DNA from: Aliivibrio fischeri
GTDB lineage: Bacteria > Pseudomonadota > Gammaproteobacteria > Enterobacterales > Vibrionaceae
Assembly (NCBI GenBank): GCA_038993745.2
Contig: CP160629.1
Span: forward strand, 2,232,001 to 2,296,000
Direction of reading: 5' to 3'
Length of the DNA: 64,000 nt
Part shown: positions 34,124 to 44,756 of the stretch, piece after piece
How positions within the stretch are numbered: the stretch's first letter is position 1
How the letters are laid out: every line of letters begins with the position of its first letter
Position numbers and translations under genes: made by a program
Notes under the pieces: model-generated
The model's database searches: none
The model's input: the letters and a program-made list of their open reading frames with translations, nothing else
What the model was told of the DNA's origin: nothing

Positions 34124-34285
34124 ATACCAATCGTAGTAAATAACTGATCGCTCTAACTTGTTAAAATGCTCGATAACTACGTTAGAATTTTTGATTGTAG
34201 AGTAACTACTTATCAAAAAATTCTGCCTTGTTCTCAAGCATTTTTCCTTCGCTATTTCTGATCACTTACTTACTGTGATTGGTAT
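34124..34285. repeat. 162-bp MITE-like imperfect palindrome
   Basis: The ends are ATACCAATC and GATTGGTAT, and the two ~80-nt arms pair along most of their length (AGTAA-TA--TGATC near the ends, AAAATGCT/AGCATTTT and AGAATTTTTGAT/ATCAAAAAATTCT toward the middle). It lies between two converging genes and encodes no protein. It looks like a short palindromic dispersed repeat of the kind scattered through Aliivibrio and Photobacterium chromosomes; copy number cannot be seen in this window. Confidence 0.7.
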
Positions 34286-34292
34286 TAGATAC

Positions 34293-34326
34293 AAAAATGG
34301 CGCTGTTTTTAAACAGCGCCATTTTT
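34293..34326. terminator. Bidirectional terminator
   Basis: Perfect 16-bp stem AAAAATGGCGCTGTTT/AAACAGCGCCATTTTT with a 2-nt spacer, between converging genes. Confidence 0.9.
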
Positions 34327-34349
34327 ATTTAATTAGATTTTAAATCAAA

Positions 34350-34910
34350 TTACATCGCAAAGTTTACGATTGGGAAACAAGGTAGGAAACCATTTTCAGC
34401 ACAGTTAATAAGACCTACTTGAACCCCTTTAATATCAGACGTCATGTTAAAGAAACCAACTTGAACATGAGAGTCATTTGAAAGGTTAGCAACACCAACA
34501 TCAACCATTGTGTAACCTTCAGAATAGTTAACTGCTGATACGTTTGCACCTTTCACGTTATTAGTCAGGTTAACAAAACCTAGGTTAGCACCTAAGTCAT
34601 CACCTTTGTGCCAGTTAAACAGACCAAAAGATGCACCAGTCATATTACCGTTAACTTTGTTAGCACCGATAAATAGCGGGAAGTTTACACCTGTTAGGTT
34701 ATCACTTTCAGACATACCGATTGCAAAGTCTACACCAGTTACATCACCCGTTTTACCGTAAAGAGCAGCTAGACGTACACCTTTTACTTCACTTGCTGCT
34801 GGAGCATTAAAGCCATTAAGTGATGAAAACATAACAGGAGTGCTATCTGCCATCGCAAATGATGAAACCATAGATAGAGCAGCGCAAGTACCAACTAAAA
34901 TCTTTTTCAT
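34350..34910 (-). CDS. Secreted repeat protein resembling the Vibrio VC2662 family
   Basis: 186 aa from the ATG at 34910 (AGGA 7 nt upstream). A signal peptide ends SFAMA. The mature part has tandem units of about 18-20 residues with a G-x-x-x-G-x-x-N rhythm: VTGVDFAIGMSES, MTGASFGLFNWHKG, LGANLGFVNLTNN, VKGANVSAVNYSEG, VQVGFFNMTSD, IKGVQVGLINCAENG. This suggests a regular beta-solenoid or barrel at the cell surface. Two cysteines close the C-terminus (CAENGFLPCF). I recall similar Vibrio proteins named VC2662 family; the function is unknown. Confidence 0.65.
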   Translation of the reverse strand: MKKILVGTCAALSMVSSFAMADSTPVMFSSLNGFNAPAASEVKGVRLAALYGKTGDVTGVDFAIGMSESDNLTGVNFPLFIGANKVNGNMTGASFGLFNWHKGDDLGANLGFVNLTNNVKGANVSAVNYSEGYTMVDVGVANLSNDSHVQVGFFNMTSDIKGVQVGLINCAENGFLPCFPIVNFAM

Positions 34911-35098
34911 AATATTTCCTTTATTACTTAGTTTATGATTCTTTGAATCAATTGTTTTATCTATTATTAATCGCACAGTAAATGCAATAACTCACAATAT
35001 ACTCGTATTAAGTAATAAATAAAGCATAGTTCAAAAAGTTAGTATGTGATTACTATTTTTAAGTCAAACGCTTATCTAACCTAAATCTAGAATAAAAA

Positions 35099-35797
35099 TC
35101 ATTTAATTACATCATCAATATTTTGCTCACCAATATGACGGACGTCCTTTCCTTTCACAAAATAAATGATGTATTCACAAATATTCTGGCAACGGTCCCC
35201 GACTCGTTCAATAGCGCGAGCGGCCCACATCACTTTCATAACACTAGGAATTGAGCTTGGGTCTTCCATCATATAAGTCATTAGTTGACGCACAACCGCT
35301 TCATATTCTGCGTCGATTTTATCATCAAATTTATACGCTTCAGTGGCTGCTTTTACGTCCATACGAGCATAAGCATCTAAAACTGAATGCATCATCTTAA
35401 CGGATTGACGTCCTAACGACTCTAAAGATACCAATAACGAATGCTGTTTATTCGTGAAATTCTCCAGTGATACTTTTGCAATTTGAGATGCTACATCACC
35501 AATTCGCTCTAAATCAGTAATCGTTTTAATTATTGCCATTACAAGGCGTAAATCACTCGCCGTAGGCTGACGTTTGGCGATGATGCGGGTACACGCTTCA
35601 TCAATAGCAACTTCCATTGCGTTGACTTTATGATCTTCATGCATGACACGTTTAGCTAGCTCTGCATCGTGATTATGCAAAGCCTCTAAAGCATAAGTAA
35701 GTTGTTGCTCTACCATTCCTCCCATAGTTAAAACATGAGTACGAATCGCTTCAAGCTCAGAATTGAATTGGCCAGAGATATGTCGACCAAGATGCAT
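35099..35797 (-). CDS. phoU: Phosphate signalling protein PhoU
   Basis: 232-aa all-helical cytoplasmic protein of two three-helix repeats that links the Pst transporter to PhoR and keeps the Pho regulon off in high phosphate. Metal-binding-type motifs in each half are present: [15 protein letters not shown] and [20 protein letters not shown]. It is last in the pst operon, 39 nt after pstB. Confidence 0.98.
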   Translation of the reverse strand: MHLGRHISGQFNSELEAIRTHVLTMGGMVEQQLTYALEALHNHDAELAKRVMHEDHKVNAMEVAIDEACTRIIAKRQPTASDLRLVMAIIKTITDLERIGDVASQIAKVSLENFTNKQHSLLVSLESLGRQSVKMMHSVLDAYARMDVKAATEAYKFDDKIDAEYEAVVRQLMTYMMEDPSSIPSVMKVMWAARAIERVGDRCQNICEYIIYFVKGKDVRHIGEQNIDDVIK

Positions 35798-35836
35798 GAT
35801 ATATCCTTATCTTATAAATGGCCTATCATAGGAAAA

Positions 35837-36655
35837 TTACCCATAACGACCTGTAATATAGTCTTCTGTTTGTTTATGTATTGGAGAAGTAAAAATGGTA
35901 TTTGCATTACCATATTCCACTAACTTACCTTGGTTAATAAAAGCGGTGTAATCACTAACTCTTGCAGCTTGCTGCATGTTATGTGTAACAATAACAACGG
36001 TATATTTACTTTTTAATTCGTAAATAAGCTCTTCAATAGTTAATGTTGATATTGGGTCCAAAGCTGATGTAGGTTCATCAAGTAATAACACTTCAGGCTC
36101 AATAGCGATGGCTCTGGCAATAACTAAACGTTGTTGCTGACCACCTGAAAGACCAAATGCATTTTCATGTAAACGATGTTTTACTTCATCCCATAACGCC
36201 GCAGCTTTCAGAGCTTCTTCAACGGCTTCATCTAATACTCGCGCTTCTTTAATCCCTTGTAAACGTAAACCGTAAACTACGTTTTCATAAATTGACTTAG
36301 GAAACGGATTTGGGCGCTGAAATACCATTCCAACTCTTCGACGCAAGGAAGGAATATCCGTATCAGGGTGATAAATATCATCACCAAATAGCTTAATTGA
36401 ACCTTTAATTTTGCAGTTATCTACCAAATCATTCATTCGATTAATACAGCGTAATAATGTTGATTTACCACAGCCGGATGGCCCAATGAAAGCCGTTACC
36501 TGCCCTTTTGGTATTCGCATATCTATATTTGATAGTGCCGATGTCTTGTCATAATTTAAGCAAAGATTATTAATTTCTATCGCGGTATTCTCATCAGACA
36601 GGTGATTAACATCCATCGGTGATAGAAAAGAAAGATCAGGAGATAATGAATACAT
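35837..36655 (-). CDS. pstB: Phosphate ABC transporter ATP-binding protein PstB
   Basis: ATPase of the high-affinity phosphate importer. The ATG at 36655 gives 272 aa and follows GGAG by 10 nt, with the pstA stop just upstream; the longer frame would overlap pstA. Motifs are Walker [11 protein letters not shown]-loop [15 protein letters not shown], signature [14 protein letters not shown], Walker [14 protein letters not shown] and the switch His in VTHNM. The N-terminus carries about 25 residues ([12 protein letters not shown]) ahead of the ABC domain. Confidence 0.97.
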   Translation of the reverse strand: MYSLSPDLSFLSPMDVNHLSDENTAIEINNLCLNYDKTSALSNIDMRIPKGQVTAFIGPSGCGKSTLLRCINRMNDLVDNCKIKGSIKLFGDDIYHPDTDIPSLRRRVGMVFQRPNPFPKSIYENVVYGLRLQGIKEARVLDEAVEEALKAAALWDEVKHRLHENAFGLSGGQQQRLVIARAIAIEPEVLLLDEPTSALDPISTLTIEELIYELKSKYTVVIVTHNMQQAARVSDYTAFINQGKLVEYGNANTIFTSPIHKQTEDYITGRYG

Positions 36656-36659
36656 ATAA

Positions 36660-38193
36660 CTATAACTCCAAAGTTCGGTATTTTTCTCGTAAGTTATTAC
36701 GAATAGCAATAGCCGCAAGGTTTAATCCGATGATCACTGTGACAAGTAAAAAAGCCGTTGCATACACAATTGGACGAGCAGCTTCTACATTTGGACTTTG
36801 AAAGCCCACATCATAAATATGATAACCAAGATGCATGAATTTTCTATCTAAATGCAAATATGGTGCGACACTATCAACAGGTAAAGACGGCGCTAATTTA
36901 ACAACACCAACCAACATTAAAGGGGCAACTTCTCCAGCTGCACGAGCAACCGCTAAAATTAATCCAGTCATGATAGCTGGACTTGCCATAGGTAAAACGA
37001 TCTTCCATAAAGTTTCAAACTGTGTAGCACCTAATGCCAGTGAACCATGTCGAACCGAGTTTGGAATACGACTTAACCCTTCCTCAGTGGCAACAATCAC
37101 AACCGGTAAGGTTAATATTGCTAATGTTAATGCTGACCACAATAAACCAGGTGTACCAAATGTTGGGGTTGGTAATTCATTAGAATAGAACAATTGATCA
37201 AGAGTTCCCCCCACCACATAAACAAAAAGCCTAATCCAAATACACCATAAACAATTGATGGTACACCTGCTAAGTTAATTACAGCGATACGGATCAATCG
37301 AGTTAATACATTTGGTTTGCGTATTCATGTAAATATATGGCTGCGATTACCCCTAGAGGCATGACAATCACCGACATTAACAACACTAATAAAATAGTGC
37401 CAAATATTGCAGGAAATACTCCGCCCTCAGAGTTTGCTTCTCGCGGAGGTTCGGATACAAATTCATAAACAGACTCAAGCCAATGATATACTTTCTCTTT
37501 AACCGTCATTGCATTTGGAAACCAAATATCCAATACATTATCACTGCTTAATTGATAACGAGAACCTTGGCTATCTTCTAGTACTAAATAACTATGACTC
37601 AATTGCTTTGAAATGGCATTAACTTCATTGTTCAATGCTTTTTCTTTAATTAATATTTCATCTTTAGAGAGTGTTGATTTTGGCAGAGCATCTAATAAAC
37701 GATAAAGTTTATATCTTTCTTGCTCAAGCAAATCGATTTTCGCCTTTTCACTACGAACCCAAGACTCTACTTGCTGTCGATTTAATTCAAGACCATTTGA
37801 TGTTTCTACAATTTTACCGAAATACTTACCATGCTGAACTCGATCGACAACAACCAATTCATCAGGTTTACTCACGGTTTTAATTTGGTCTTGATCGATA
37901 TTAATAAAATCGAAACCATTAATATCTCGATTACCGACCTTAATAACTAATCGTTCTTTTTTATCTGCATTCGCATCATGTACTTTTTGTACATCATATA
38001 ACTGACCAACAATGACCTTACCATCAACAGTTTGCCATTGCTGTAATGGCGTTGGCCAAAAATAAGAGAGGCCTTTCCAACCAATAAGCAATAATATCCC
38101 GAGTACCGAGATCATACTGATACTTACGGACCCTGCTGTAAGCCATATCCATGGTGAACCTGATTTAATCCATGTTTTCATTTTTATTTTCAT
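36660..38193 (-). CDS. pstA: Phosphate ABC transporter permease PstA, long form, two 1-base deletions
   Basis: Inner-membrane half of the phosphate channel. The frame breaks at 37316-37318 (after AIYLHEYA) and at 37224-37228 (run of five A); adding one base at each gives ...[42 protein letters not shown] and a 511-aa protein. This is longer than E. coli PstA (296 aa): a ~230-residue extracytoplasmic segment, partly coiled coil ([19 protein letters not shown]), follows the first membrane helix, an extension I know as DUF3333. The permease motif [24 protein letters not shown] is intact. Confidence 0.92.
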
Positions 38194-38203
38194 TCAGATA
38201 CAC

Positions 38204-40410
38204 CTACAAACTACGATACTTTTCACGTAACCCTTGGCGGATCCATTCCGCCAATGAGTTAACAAAAAAGGTGAAAACAAACAATAAAAATGCAGCTAAA
38301 AACAACATTCTAAAATGCGTACTACCCATTTCCGATTCAGGCATTTCAATAGCAATATTTGCAGCCAGCGTTCTCATGCCCTCTAAAATATTACCATCCA
38401 TAATTGGGGTGTTCCCGTGGCCATTAATACAATCATGGTTTCGCCAACAGCACGACCTAGCCCCATCATCACAGCAGAAAAAATACCAGGACTTGCAGTT
38501 AATAACACAACTTTAGTTAGCGTTTGCCACTGAGTTGCCCCTAAAGCTAATGATCCTTCAGATAAATGTTTTGGTACAGAAAAAATAGCATCTTCAGCAA
38601 TAGTATAAATAGTTGGAATGATTGCCGCTCCCATTGCAATGCCAACAACTAGCGCATTCCTTTGATCGTACGCAACGCCTTTATCACCTAAATAATTACG
38701 TAAATCACCGCCAAACAACCAATCTTCAATTACATAACCATATTGAAAAGTAAAATAACCTATAACAATCAGTGCCGGTATTAATAAAATAGCATGCTGC
38801 CCACGAGGCAACTTACGCATAATATGAGCAGGTAAAATGTGCCATACAAACGCGATAATAATCATACTAAATGGGAAGAACACCAATATACTAAAGACCG
38901 CAATTAAGTTATTTTCGACTATCGGGGCTAACCAAATACCAGCTAATAACCCAATAATAACTGTCGGTAACGCTTCCATAATTTCAATGGTTGGTTTTAC
39001 ATAACGACGCACATTGGCAGACATAAAATAGGCGGTATAAATCGCACTGCCAATGGCAATAGGCCCAGCAAAAATCAACGCATAAAACGCCGCCTTTAAT
39101 GTACCAAACGCCAAAGGCATTAAACTAAATTTTGATTCAAAGTCATCGTTTGCAGCTGTTGATTGCCAAATATAAGCAGGTTCTGGGTAGCCTTCATACC
39201 ACACCTTTCCAAAAACAGATTGCATACTGACTTCTGGGTGAGGGTTTGTGACGTTAAAACACTGCCATCCAGATTGAGTCAGTACAATTAATTTTTCACC
39301 ATTGGGTGGTTGTGTCGCCGCCAAAACAGAATCATTAAATACATGCTGAGTAAATAATGCTTTTTCGGTCGTAGTATGAATTAACGTTAAATTGCCTTTT
39401 TCATCAATCACACTTACCCCTTTCCGGTAAACTTCAGGAGAAAGTAACTCGATAGGTGCATCAAAATTAAACGTCCTAATTAAAGTGAGTGAACGTTTTT
39501 CATTATTAATGGTATCGAACCATTGAGAAAAGCTGCCATTATCAAACTGAACAAGTACCGAATGAGCACCAGCTAATAACGTGAGTTTTTGTGCCGATTC
39601 TTTCAAAGGGATACTTTCACGTAATGAAGCCTGATGATCATTTAAGCTCCACACTTGCAATTCATGTTGGTACAGTAAATAAAGAAAATCATTATTTGGA
39701 GTGATCACCATAGATAATAAATTCTTCACTTTATTTGTTCCATTAAAGTGAATAGGAATTGCTTCCCAAAGTGTCTCACCCGTCATCTGATTTATACTGG
39801 CATCTAACTCTAAACCAAGAAGACGATTATCTTCTGTTTTCCCTAATACCACCCCCTCATTCGGAGTCAAACTTAATGCTAGCTGGGTCAAGGCTTTCTT
39901 ATCTTCATCAAGTTGAAGTGAAGGGAAAGGAACAAATGACTCTACATAAGGAATAAGTTGACGATTTCCTTTGGAATAATTTGTTTGAAATCCAATTTGA
40001 GCAAATTGAACACGACCTTTTTCATCACCAAATGCAAACCAATCTTGGCTTTCAATTGTCGTGGTAAAGGCGGTTGGATTACTTATTATTTGCTGCTCAC
40101 TCACCTGTCGTTTATTAAGAAGATCAATAAACTGCACTTTTCCTGATTCATCAATACGATAAACCATTTTACCTTGCTCATCAGAGCCGATAGCAAGAGT
40201 GGCGTGAGTGTACTTTGTTTTATATTGATTTATTGGCTCAACATTAACAGAGGTGAAGATAGGAGAGATCACCGCCAATAAATAAAAACAAATAAGCAAA
40301 AGGGCTGCAATGATCCCAACCCCACTAGACTTAACCCAGACACGCATAATCAGATCAACAACACGACGCTGTTTATCTCGAGCTCTCTGATTAGGTTTGG
40401 CGTATGCCAT
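38204..40410 (-). CDS. pstC: Phosphate ABC transporter permease PstC, long form, one 1-base deletion
   Basis: Second permease of the Pst importer. A missing base at 38414-38416 splits off the C-terminus; repair gives MATGNTPIMDGNILEGMRTLAANIAIEMPE and 735 aa, against 319 in E. coli. The extra ~370 residues between the first membrane helix (residue ~35-55) and the permease core look like a beta-rich, propeller-like periplasmic domain with repeated strands (VLVQFDNGSFSQWFD, GVSVIDEKGNLTLIH, KLIVLTQSGWQCFNV). The EAA-like motif [24 protein letters not shown] is clear. A Pho box precedes it. Confidence 0.92.
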
Positions 40411-40465
40411 GATGGGTTAACCTCTATTTTTATAATGTGGATAAAATGTATTCTTCATTATAGGA

Positions 40466-40482
40466 GTGACACTATAATGACA
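40466..40482 (-). promoter_or_regulatory. Pho box upstream of pstC
   Basis: On the minus strand TGTCATTATAGTGTCAC shows two GTCA cores 11 bp apart, the PhoB half-site spacing. It lies about 56 nt before the pstC start, so pstCAB-phoU can be induced separately from phoBR-pstS. Confidence 0.75.
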
Positions 40483-40519
40483 AACAAAATCAACCGACTT
40501 AAATCGGCCAAGTTTCATA

Positions 40520-41508
40520 TTAGTGCAAATCTAATTTAGATAATTCTTGTAAAACAAATCGTTCAGGCAAAGCAATATAGCCATCTTGCTCAACCCTATC
40601 TTGCCCTTCTCTAGATAACATATAGCGAATAAACTCAGCATCAAGAGGGGCAACTTTGCGGTTGGCGGTTTATTTATGTAAATATATAAGAAACGCGCTA
40701 ATGGGTATTGCCCGTTAATAATATTGTCTGTGGTTGGTTCAATATAATCGGTTCCAATTCTACTTATAGGTAAGAGTTTTACCCCTGACATTTGATAACC
40801 AACACCAGAGTAACCAATACCATTTAAAGAGGCTGAAATTCCTTGAACCACAGAAGCTGAACCTGGTTGCTCATTAACGTTAACTTTAAAATCACCATTA
40901 CATAGTGCGTTATTTTTAAAGTATCCATAGGTGCCAGAGACTGAGTTTCGACCAAATAGCTGAATTCGATGTTTTGCCCAACTGGTATGTATCCCAAGCT
41001 CTTGCCAGCGGCTGATCGACTTTAAAGCACCACAACGCAAAGTGGCAGAAAAGATAGCATCAAGCTGAGAAAAATTGAGTCCTTTAATTGGGTTATCCTG
41101 ATGAACAAAAATTCCGAGGGCATCAATTGCGACTCGGATTTCAGTTGGAGGATAACCAAATTGTCTTTCAAATGCGGCTTTTTCGCTTTGCCGCATTTTT
41201 CGGCTCATGGGTCCAAATTGCGCAGTACTTTCAATAAGAGCTGGCGCTGCGGTCGAAGAACCTGATGCTTGAATTTGTATATGAACTCTAGGGTAAATAC
41301 GTTGAAAATCTTCAGCCCATAGCGTCATCATATTTGCTAACGTATCAGAACCAATTGAAGATAAATTGCCAGAAATACCCGACACTCTCTCATAAGGAGC
41401 AAGTTTCCCATCATAAGCCAAACCATTATTTGCAAAGCACAACCAAAGTAATCCCACAGGGAAGAATCCCTTAAACCACTTTGTAATTCTACTTTGCATA
41501 TTAATCAT
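40520..41508 (-). CDS. pstS: Phosphate-binding protein PstS, one 1-base deletion
   Basis: Periplasmic receptor of the Pst importer. A signal peptide ends at GLAYDGKL. Phosphate-contacting segments are [33 protein letters not shown] and the Ser-Gly rich loops typical of PstS. One base is missing at 40662-40663; repair changes the tail to [20 protein letters not shown] and ends [10 protein letters not shown] at 40520, 329 aa in all. It starts 14 nt after the phoR stop, so phoB-phoR-pstS form one transcript. Confidence 0.93.
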
Positions 41509-41522
41509 GATTCTGTACTTAC

Positions 41523-42817
41523 TTAAAGAATGAGTTTTTTAGGTAATGTAAATGAGAAAGTACTGCCTTTTCCTAACTTACTTTTTATTTCAAGCTGAGA
41601 GTCATGATGACTAAGCGCATGCTTAACAATTGCTAGCCCTAATCCACTACCACCTGTTTCTCTAGAACGTGCTTTATCTACACGATAGAAACGTTCCGTC
41701 AAACGAGGAATATGCTGCGGCTCTATTCCTTGTCCACTATCGTAACTTTTAACTCAGCACCACTGAATGTTGATTGCCAATCAACAATAATTTCAGCACC
41801 ATCTGTTGTGTGTTTTACGGCGTTATACACTAAATTTGAAATAGCACTACGTAATTGATCTTCATCGCCTTTAACTTTGAGATTATGATCAACATTAAAG
41901 GTGATTTTATGATTTCTTTCGCCGCTTAGCGCTACGGCTTCTTTCTCTAAAATATCCAACATTGAAGGAACATCTACACGATCTTCTAGCATTGATGTTG
42001 CTGCTGCTTCTATTTTAGATAAGGTTAATAGTTGTTCGACTAAGCCTTCCATACGAGACAGTTGCTCAGTCATTACACCATGCGCACGATTCCACATAGG
42101 CCCAACTAACATGTCAGGATCTTCCGACATTTCCAAATAACCGCGAAGAACCGTCATTGGTGTACGTAATTCATGAGATACGTTAGCAAAGAAGTTACGA
42201 CGCATACCTTCAAGTTGCTTAATTTGAGAAACGTCACGTACCACCATTAAATATTCACCATCACTGTATGGTGCAATACGTATTTCTAACGTTTTATCAC
42301 TATTGATTGGTGATTTCATATCCAATGGAAAATCAAAATGTTGATCCATCAAATACTGCACAAAATCAGGCGTTCTAATTAAGTTAGTGATCGGTTGACC
42401 AGAATCATCAGGCCAACGGAAACCAAGAAGAGATTGTGCTAATGTGTTACACCAAACGATATTTCCTTCGTGGCGAAAAACCACTACTGCATCGGGTAAG
42501 GCTTCTGCACCTTGACGGAATCGACGGATCAAACCGGATAACTCTTTGCGACGCTTCTTATGTCTTTTTTGCAGACGATACGTCTCATCAAAAATAGGTT
42601 CCCAACTACCAGATGCTGATGGAGGTGTCGCCTTTCGGCCTTCATGTAACCAACGTGACATCTTAATTTGGTTATGAAGATGCCAAATTAATAAAATAAA
42701 GGAGGCAAGGAACAGCAATGGCCATAGCGCATCAAATAGATACCCTACAATAACCCAAGGAACATAGAAAAAAACCAATTCTCCAATCAATTTTTTCCAT
42801 GAAAGACGCTCAACCAT
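41523..42817 (-). CDS. phoR: Phosphate regulon sensor histidine kinase PhoR, one 1-base deletion
   Basis: Inner-membrane kinase that phosphorylates PhoB when phosphate is scarce. Two membrane segments lie in residues 9-50, then a charged linker, a PAS domain (about 95-195) and the kinase core with [23 protein letters not shown] base is missing near 41741; repair yields [29 protein letters not shown] and the G2 box [14 protein letters not shown], ending PKKLIL at 41523. The length becomes 431 aa, equal to E. coli PhoR. Confidence 0.94.
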
Positions 42818-42843
42818 TACCTTTATACCTTACAAAAATTAAA

Positions 42844-43536
42844 TTATGACGCTTGTACAGAGAAGCGATAGCCCGCACCACGAACCGTTTGAACTAAACG
42901 ATCATGACCTTCTACTTCCAACGCTTTACGTAAACGACGAATATGAACATCTACCGTTCTATCTTCTACATACACATTCGTGCCCCATACGTTATTTAAT
43001 AACTGTTCACGACTGTATACACGTTCTTGGTGTGTCATAAAGAAATGCAGCATTTTAAACTCAGTCGGTCCCATATCTAGCGGCTTATCATTTGCCGTCA
43101 CACGATGAGATACAGGATCAAGTTTAAGACCTTGTACATCAATCAGCTCTTCGATTGATGTTGGAGAGACACGACGAATTACCGCTTTTAAACGTGCCAT
43201 TAATTCCTTTGGTGAAAATGGTTTGGTGATGTAATCATCCGCGCCCACTTCTAGGCCACGAACCTTGTCTTCTTCTTCACCACGAGCGGTTAACATGACC
43301 ACAGGGATCTTTTTTGTAAACTCATCACGCTTAAGGTGTTTTATTAAATTAATGCCTGAACCACCAGGTAGCATCCAATCTAGCAAGATTAGATCAGGAT
43401 AAGGTTCACAAAGTAGGGATAGCGCAGAGTCATAATCTTCTGCTTCGATAGGTTCATAACCTTTTTGCTCTAGTACAAAACACAACATTTCACGAATTGG
43501 TGCTTCATCTTCTACAACAAGGATCCTTCTAGCCAT
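42844..43536 (-). CDS. phoB: Phosphate regulon response regulator PhoB
   Basis: 230-aa OmpR-type regulator. Receiver domain residues 1-120 with phospho-acceptor Asp53 in [11 protein letters not shown] and Lys in [10 protein letters not shown]; winged-helix DNA-binding domain about 135-228 ([31 protein letters not shown]). It is the first gene of the regulon, preceded by its own Pho box, so it is autoactivated. Confidence 0.98.
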   Translation of the reverse strand: MARRILVVEDEAPIREMLCFVLEQKGYEPIEAEDYDSALSLLCEPYPDLILLDWMLPGGSGINLIKHLKRDEFTKKIPVVMLTARGEEEDKVRGLEVGADDYITKPFSPKELMARLKAVIRRVSPTSIEELIDVQGLKLDPVSHRVTANDKPLDMGPTEFKMLHFFMTHQERVYSREQLLNNVWGTNVYVEDRTVDVHIRRLRKALEVEGHDRLVQTVRGAGYRFSVQAS

Positions 43537-43591
43537 TCTCTTTTACCTAAGTTAACCAACAAAAATTGTGAAGCTATTATTAAAGCTAATT

Positions 43592-43608
43592 ATGACACTT
43601 TTGTGACT
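43592..43608 (-). promoter_or_regulatory. Pho box upstream of phoB
   Basis: On the minus strand AGTCACAAAAGTGTCAT has two GTCA cores 11 bp apart, as in known PhoB half-sites, about 56 nt before the phoB start codon. Confidence 0.75.
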
Positions 43609-43747
43609 ATTGAAAAGAAAAGTTCATATTCTATGCAATGAAAAGTCACTTCGTAGGGATTTATTTAAGATCCTAAAAACTCTACAAGCATAATTGTTCA
43701 AAATTTCATATCATAGGCACACTAAAAAAAGATAGGAATTCAGCATC

Positions 43748-44662
43748 ATGATGTGGTTTAAAAATTGTTTAATTTATCGTTTTACTAAAGAGATTGACCT
43801 CAATCCAGAACAACTTGAAAAACAACTGAACGATTTTCGTTTCACGCCATGTGGCAGCCAAGATATGCAAAAATTTGGCTGGGTGACAGCAATGGGCCGA
43901 CACGGTGATATGCTGACTCACGTAGCAAGCAATAATATTCTTATCTGTGCCAAGAAAGAAGAAAAAATGCTTCCTGCATCTGTCATTAAAGAGTCAATGA
44001 ATGCAAAAATTGATGCGCTTGAAGCAGAACAAAGTCGCCCACTAAAGAAAAAAGAAAAAGACGCAATTAAAGACGATATCGTGGTTGATTTGCTTCCTCG
44101 CGCATTCAGCAAACACCAACAAACGTATGCGTTAATCCTCCCTGAATCTGGCTTTATCATTATCGATGCTGGCAGTTACAAAAAAGCAGAAGACGTTTTA
44201 GCACTACTTCGTAAATCTATTGGTAGTCTACCTGTTGTTCCTCTAACATCGACTCAACCAATTGAGAATGCATTAACGGAATGGGTGAAAACAGGCACTT
44301 GCCCTCAAGGCTTTGAAATGGGTGAAGAAGCCGAACTAAAAGCAATTTTAGAAGATGGCGGCGTGATCCGTTGTAAACAACAAGAACTTGTATGTGATGA
44401 GATCCATGCTCACATTGATGCGAACAAAGTAGTTACAAAATTAGCGCTAACTTGGCAAGAACGTTTAGAGTTTATCCTTGCCGATGACCTGTCTCTAAAA
44501 CGTTTAAAATTCAGCGATGAAATTAAAGATCAAAACGAAGATATTGGTTTTGAAGACAAAGCTGCACGCTTTGATGCAGATTTCTCTCTAATGAGTTCTG
44601 AGCTTGATGCACTTCTACCTGATCTTTTCAAAGCACTTGGTGGCATTGAAGAGAAAGAGTAA
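43748..44662 (+). CDS. rdgC: Recombination-associated protein RdgC
   Basis: Ring-shaped DNA-binding dimer that limits RecA activity. It is 304 aa from the first ATG, which is 10 nt after AGGA; the second ATG three nucleotides on would give the canonical 303 aa. The family opening [10 protein letters not shown], the middle [17 protein letters not shown] and C-terminal [16 protein letters not shown] are present. It is divergent from phoB and followed by a terminator. Confidence 0.96.
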   Translation: MMWFKNCLIYRFTKEIDLNPEQLEKQLNDFRFTPCGSQDMQKFGWVTAMGRHGDMLTHVASNNILICAKKEEKMLPASVIKESMNAKIDALEAEQSRPLKKKEKDAIKDDIVVDLLPRAFSKHQQTYALILPESGFIIIDAGSYKKAEDVLALLRKSIGSLPVVPLTSTQPIENALTEWVKTGTCPQGFEMGEEAELKAILEDGGVIRCKQQELVCDEIHAHIDANKVVTKLALTWQERLEFILADDLSLKRLKFSDEIKDQNEDIGFEDKAARFDADFSLMSSELDALLPDLFKALGGIEEKE

Positions 44663-44670
44663 AAGTTGAT

Positions 44671-44712
44671 AGTGCCAAATAAGTAAATCACTTAATTGGC
44701 ACTTACTTTTTC
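44671..44712 (+). terminator. Intrinsic terminator after rdgC
   Basis: 14-bp stem AGTGCCAAATAAGT/ACTTAATTGGCACT with one mismatch and a 5-nt loop, then a T-run (ACTTTTTC). Confidence 0.8.
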
Positions 44713-44756
44713 TATATAATAAAAATAACAAGCTAAACCACTTAGTTTGTTTTCAC

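Noticed and set aside
38204..38401. A separate 65-aa membrane protein between pstC and pstA
   Set aside because: It is the C-terminal end of PstC (MDGNILEGMRTLAANIAIEMPE) displaced by a one-base loss.
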